Positions 7,068-8,317 of a DNA stretch of 8,317 nt are shown piece by piece. How positions within the stretch are numbered: position 1 is the stretch's first letter; every line of letters starts with the position of its first letter. A program made the translations under genes and the position numbers. Source of the DNA: Pseudomonadota bacterium (lineage in GTDB: Bacteria; Cyanobacteriota; Vampirovibrionia; LMEP-6097); the NCBI GenBank assembly GCA_009924885.1, contig RFQS01000102.1, positions 1 through 8,317 of the forward strand, written 5' to 3'. The notes below the pieces were generated by a model. It did no database searches and was not told the origin of the DNA. It was given only the letters and a program-made list of their open reading frames with translations.

Positions 7068-7513
7068 AACAGTCAGAATTTTCTCCTGCAGTGGTTGATA
7101 ATAATGAGGTTTTGTTGAGGACTTATTCTAGTCCTGCAGATATTGATGATAACTCAAGATTTCTTGATAGCTCAATGTCAATTAGTGACTTTCGTGACAG
7201 AGGACTTAGCTGTCATAGAGAAAATTATGTAAATTTCAACATTATGAAAGATAATGCAATTAATAGGTCAGCACGAAGCACTCAGAGACTACGTCAAGAA
7301 CAGTCGGCTGCTTTTGCGAAAATTAAATGCATTCAAGTCCGCTCTCTTACAGATGAATATCGAGAAAGGCAATTAATTGTTTTAGATACAGCCTTAGAAA
7401 AAGATAATTCGCACTGTTCTTTATTTACACTTGGGGAGCGCACTGACAGAGAGCTTCGGAAAATCAGGAATCAATTATTTGATCTTTTCTACGAATACCA
7501 GTTATTGAGTTGA
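7040..7513 (+). CDS. Hypothetical 157-aa protein (cassette gene 3)
   Basis: Function unknown. The ATG at 7040 lies inside the end of the previous gene, overlapping it by 28 bases in another frame, which suggests translational coupling; GGGG at about 7031-7034 may serve as a weak binding site. The core begins at VVDNNEVLLRTYSSP (18-32), continues to SISDFRDRGLSCHRENYV (47-64), then a strand-turn-strand section AKIKCIQVRSL (93-103) and LIVLDTALEKDNSHCSLFTL (112-131), and ends in a basic helix DRELRKIRNQLFDLF (136-150). The pattern 'DxExLLR...F..RGLS..R' is one I associate with small uncharacterised bacterial proteins. The first 15 residues are not similar to that pattern, so the true start may be slightly later. 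The protein looks soluble. Confidence 0.8.
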   Translation: MRTLEDETIKQSEFSPAVVDNNEVLLRTYSSPADIDDNSRFLDSSMSISDFRDRGLSCHRENYVNFNIMKDNAINRSARSTQRLRQEQSAAFAKIKCIQVRSLTDEYRERQLIVLDTALEKDNSHCSLFTLGERTDRELRKIRNQLFDLFYEYQLLS

Positions 7514-7526
7514 AGTTAAAAAAATC

Positions 7527-8102
7527 CTAAAAAACCTGCGTCACTGTTTCAACTTTACCAGGCAGCTCAGAAAGCAAAGCTCTCTCCACTCCCATCTTCA
7601 TCGTCATAAGTGAACTTGGGCAGGTTCCACAGGCTCCTACCATCCTTAATCTTGCATCCGTGCCGATTACGTCCACGAGTTCTATATTTCCACCATCAGC
7701 CATTAAAGAAGGTCTGATTTTATCAAGCACTCTTTCTATCTCGACTCTAAGACCGCCTTCACTACCATCGCTTTCTGGGACGGCTGGAGCATTTTCTTCA
7801 GCCCATTTTTTAAAAGAGGATAAATTATCTTTAATAGCCTCTTTTACTTCCAGGTGAATATCTTTCCAATTAATATGATCTTCTTTGTCAATAGTGACAA
7901 AATTTGACATGATAAATATTTTATTCAAACCTTCTATGTTGAACAATCTTATTGCTACAGGATTTTCAGCTGCTTCTGCTGCCGCTTGAGAGTTGTATGA
8001 TAGTGATCCTCCATATGGATAAAGGGTTTCACTGCATATGAATTTTAAACTATTGGGGTTAGGTGTGTACTCCGCTCTTACCGTAACATTTAATGTACTC
8101 AT
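7527..8102 (-). CDS. nfu: Nfu-type iron-sulfur cluster scaffold/carrier protein
   Basis: Nfu proteins bind a labile [4Fe-4S] cluster and hand it to target enzymes. The 191-residue product has two domains. The N-terminal Nfu_N domain (about 1-95) begins with the hallmark YTPNPNSLKF (12-21) and contains AIRLFNIEGLNKIFIMSNFVTIDK (50-73). A linker rich in Glu, Pro and Gly (102-117) leads to the NifU C-terminal domain (about 118-191), with IRPSLMADGGNIELVDV (129-145) and the cluster-binding CxxC, Cys158 and Cys161, in GACGTCPSSLMTMKMG. All expected residues are present. It is transcribed toward the cassette, with only 13 bases between the two stops. It follows the rpoA-like gene by 37 bases and may share its transcript or use the TATAAT at 8115-8110. 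Confidence 0.93.
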   Translation of the reverse strand: MSTLNVTVRAEYTPNPNSLKFICSETLYPYGGSLSYNSQAAAEAAENPVAIRLFNIEGLNKIFIMSNFVTIDKEDHINWKDIHLEVKEAIKDNLSSFKKWAEENAPAVPESDGSEGGLRVEIERVLDKIRPSLMADGGNIELVDVIGTDARLRMVGACGTCPSSLMTMKMGVERALLSELPGKVETVTQVF

Positions 8103-8109
8103 AAGATTA

Positions 8110-8115
8110 ATTATA
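8110..8115 (-). promoter_or_regulatory. Candidate -10 box upstream of nfu
   Basis: A perfect TATAAT on the minus strand lies seven bases before the nfu ATG (8102). Its start point would fall at or next to the ATG, giving a leaderless message. No good -35 box is visible, and the region is very AT-rich, so chance is possible. An AGGA further upstream (about 20 bases before the ATG) is too distant for an ordinary ribosome binding site. Confidence 0.25.
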
Positions 8116-8139
8116 TAGTTTTTCCTAAAGATTTGCTAT

Positions 8140-8317
8140 TTAGTAATCTGGAAAGCGAGGATCGCTGCCTTCGCTGTAGTCATCATCGTAAGCTTCGTCA
8201 AATTCTTCTGTATTGCCTTTGTCCTCAGAATCCAAAGTAATTTTCTCGTCGGAGAACAACATAAAATGCTGGATAAGAATTTTGGCTGCTTCCTTCAGTG
8301 CCTCTTTGGGAGCTATA
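8140..8317 (-). CDS. rpoA: Probable RNA polymerase alpha subunit, C-terminal fragment lacking the alpha-CTD
   Basis: Only 58 codons are visible before the window edge, too few to be listed as a full gene. The frame reads APKEALKEAAKILIQHFMLFSDE, which fits the last helix of the RpoA N-terminal domain (compare the usual 'DGSIxPxEALxxAAKIL' pattern) that helps form the alpha dimer. It is followed by an acidic tail (DSEDKGNTEEFDEAYDDDYSEG) and stops at DPRFPDY. A standard alpha subunit would continue through a linker of this kind into a C-terminal domain of about 70 residues that binds promoter UP elements and activators; here there is a stop codon and then nfu after 37 bases. rplQ, the usual downstream neighbour, is absent. 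The short match leaves room for another protein. Confidence 0.5.
   Translation of the reverse strand, partial: IAPKEALKEAAKILIQHFMLFSDEKITLDSEDKGNTEEFDEAYDDDYSEGSDPRFPDY

Noticed and set aside
7514..7526. Terminator between the convergent cassette and nfu
   Set aside because: The 13-base gap is A-rich but no stem could be seen in or next to it.

Overview
The window is an AT-rich bacterial chromosomal segment made of housekeeping genes with two less ordinary stretches between them. The lineage cannot be fixed from sequence alone. The DUF3326 protein and the GACGTCPSSLMTMKMG-type Nfu scaffold protein are most like those of Cyanobacteria and their non-photosynthetic relatives. A palindromic repeat inserted in frame in a gene recalls the coding-region repeats of Rickettsia and other intracellular bacteria. 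Both points are inference from recognised family patterns, not from database searches.

Layout: positions 2-694 (+) are the C-terminal part of the protein-export subunit SecD, cut by the window edge, with no secF behind it. On the minus strand, 2668 down to 733 holds one long coiled-coil-type gene of unknown function. It is broken into three reading frames by two one-base deficits, one at a run of six C and one in an A-rich stretch. Restoring both gives one continuous frame of about 645 codons. From 2716 (+) follows a close-packed run: a DUF3326 protein, trmD (tRNA m1G37 methyltransferase) and uppP (undecaprenyl-diphosphate phosphatase). The next three (+) genes, 5610-7513, are tightly spaced and uncharacterised: a TIGR04255-type protein, a protein with a WDGxxAxxP motif, and a 157-aa protein whose start overlaps the previous gene. 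They look like one small cassette. Convergent to them, on the minus strand, are an Nfu-type Fe-S scaffold gene (8102-7527) and, upstream of it at the window edge, the end of what looks like an RNA polymerase alpha subunit that stops without an alpha C-terminal domain.

The most striking single item is in trmD. A 126-bp segment (42 codons) with 17-bp near-perfect inverted ends is flanked by CAGAGG direct repeats. Removing it restores a normal TrmD reading (SASE joined to VIIFSPRG). This looks like a palindromic mobile repeat carried inside an essential gene without breaking it. The three-gene cassette is the best candidate for an undescribed functional system, but its role cannot be inferred from the sequence.

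No rRNA, tRNA, CRISPR array or transposase gene was seen. Gaps between genes are all under 70 bases once the frameshifted gene is taken into account.
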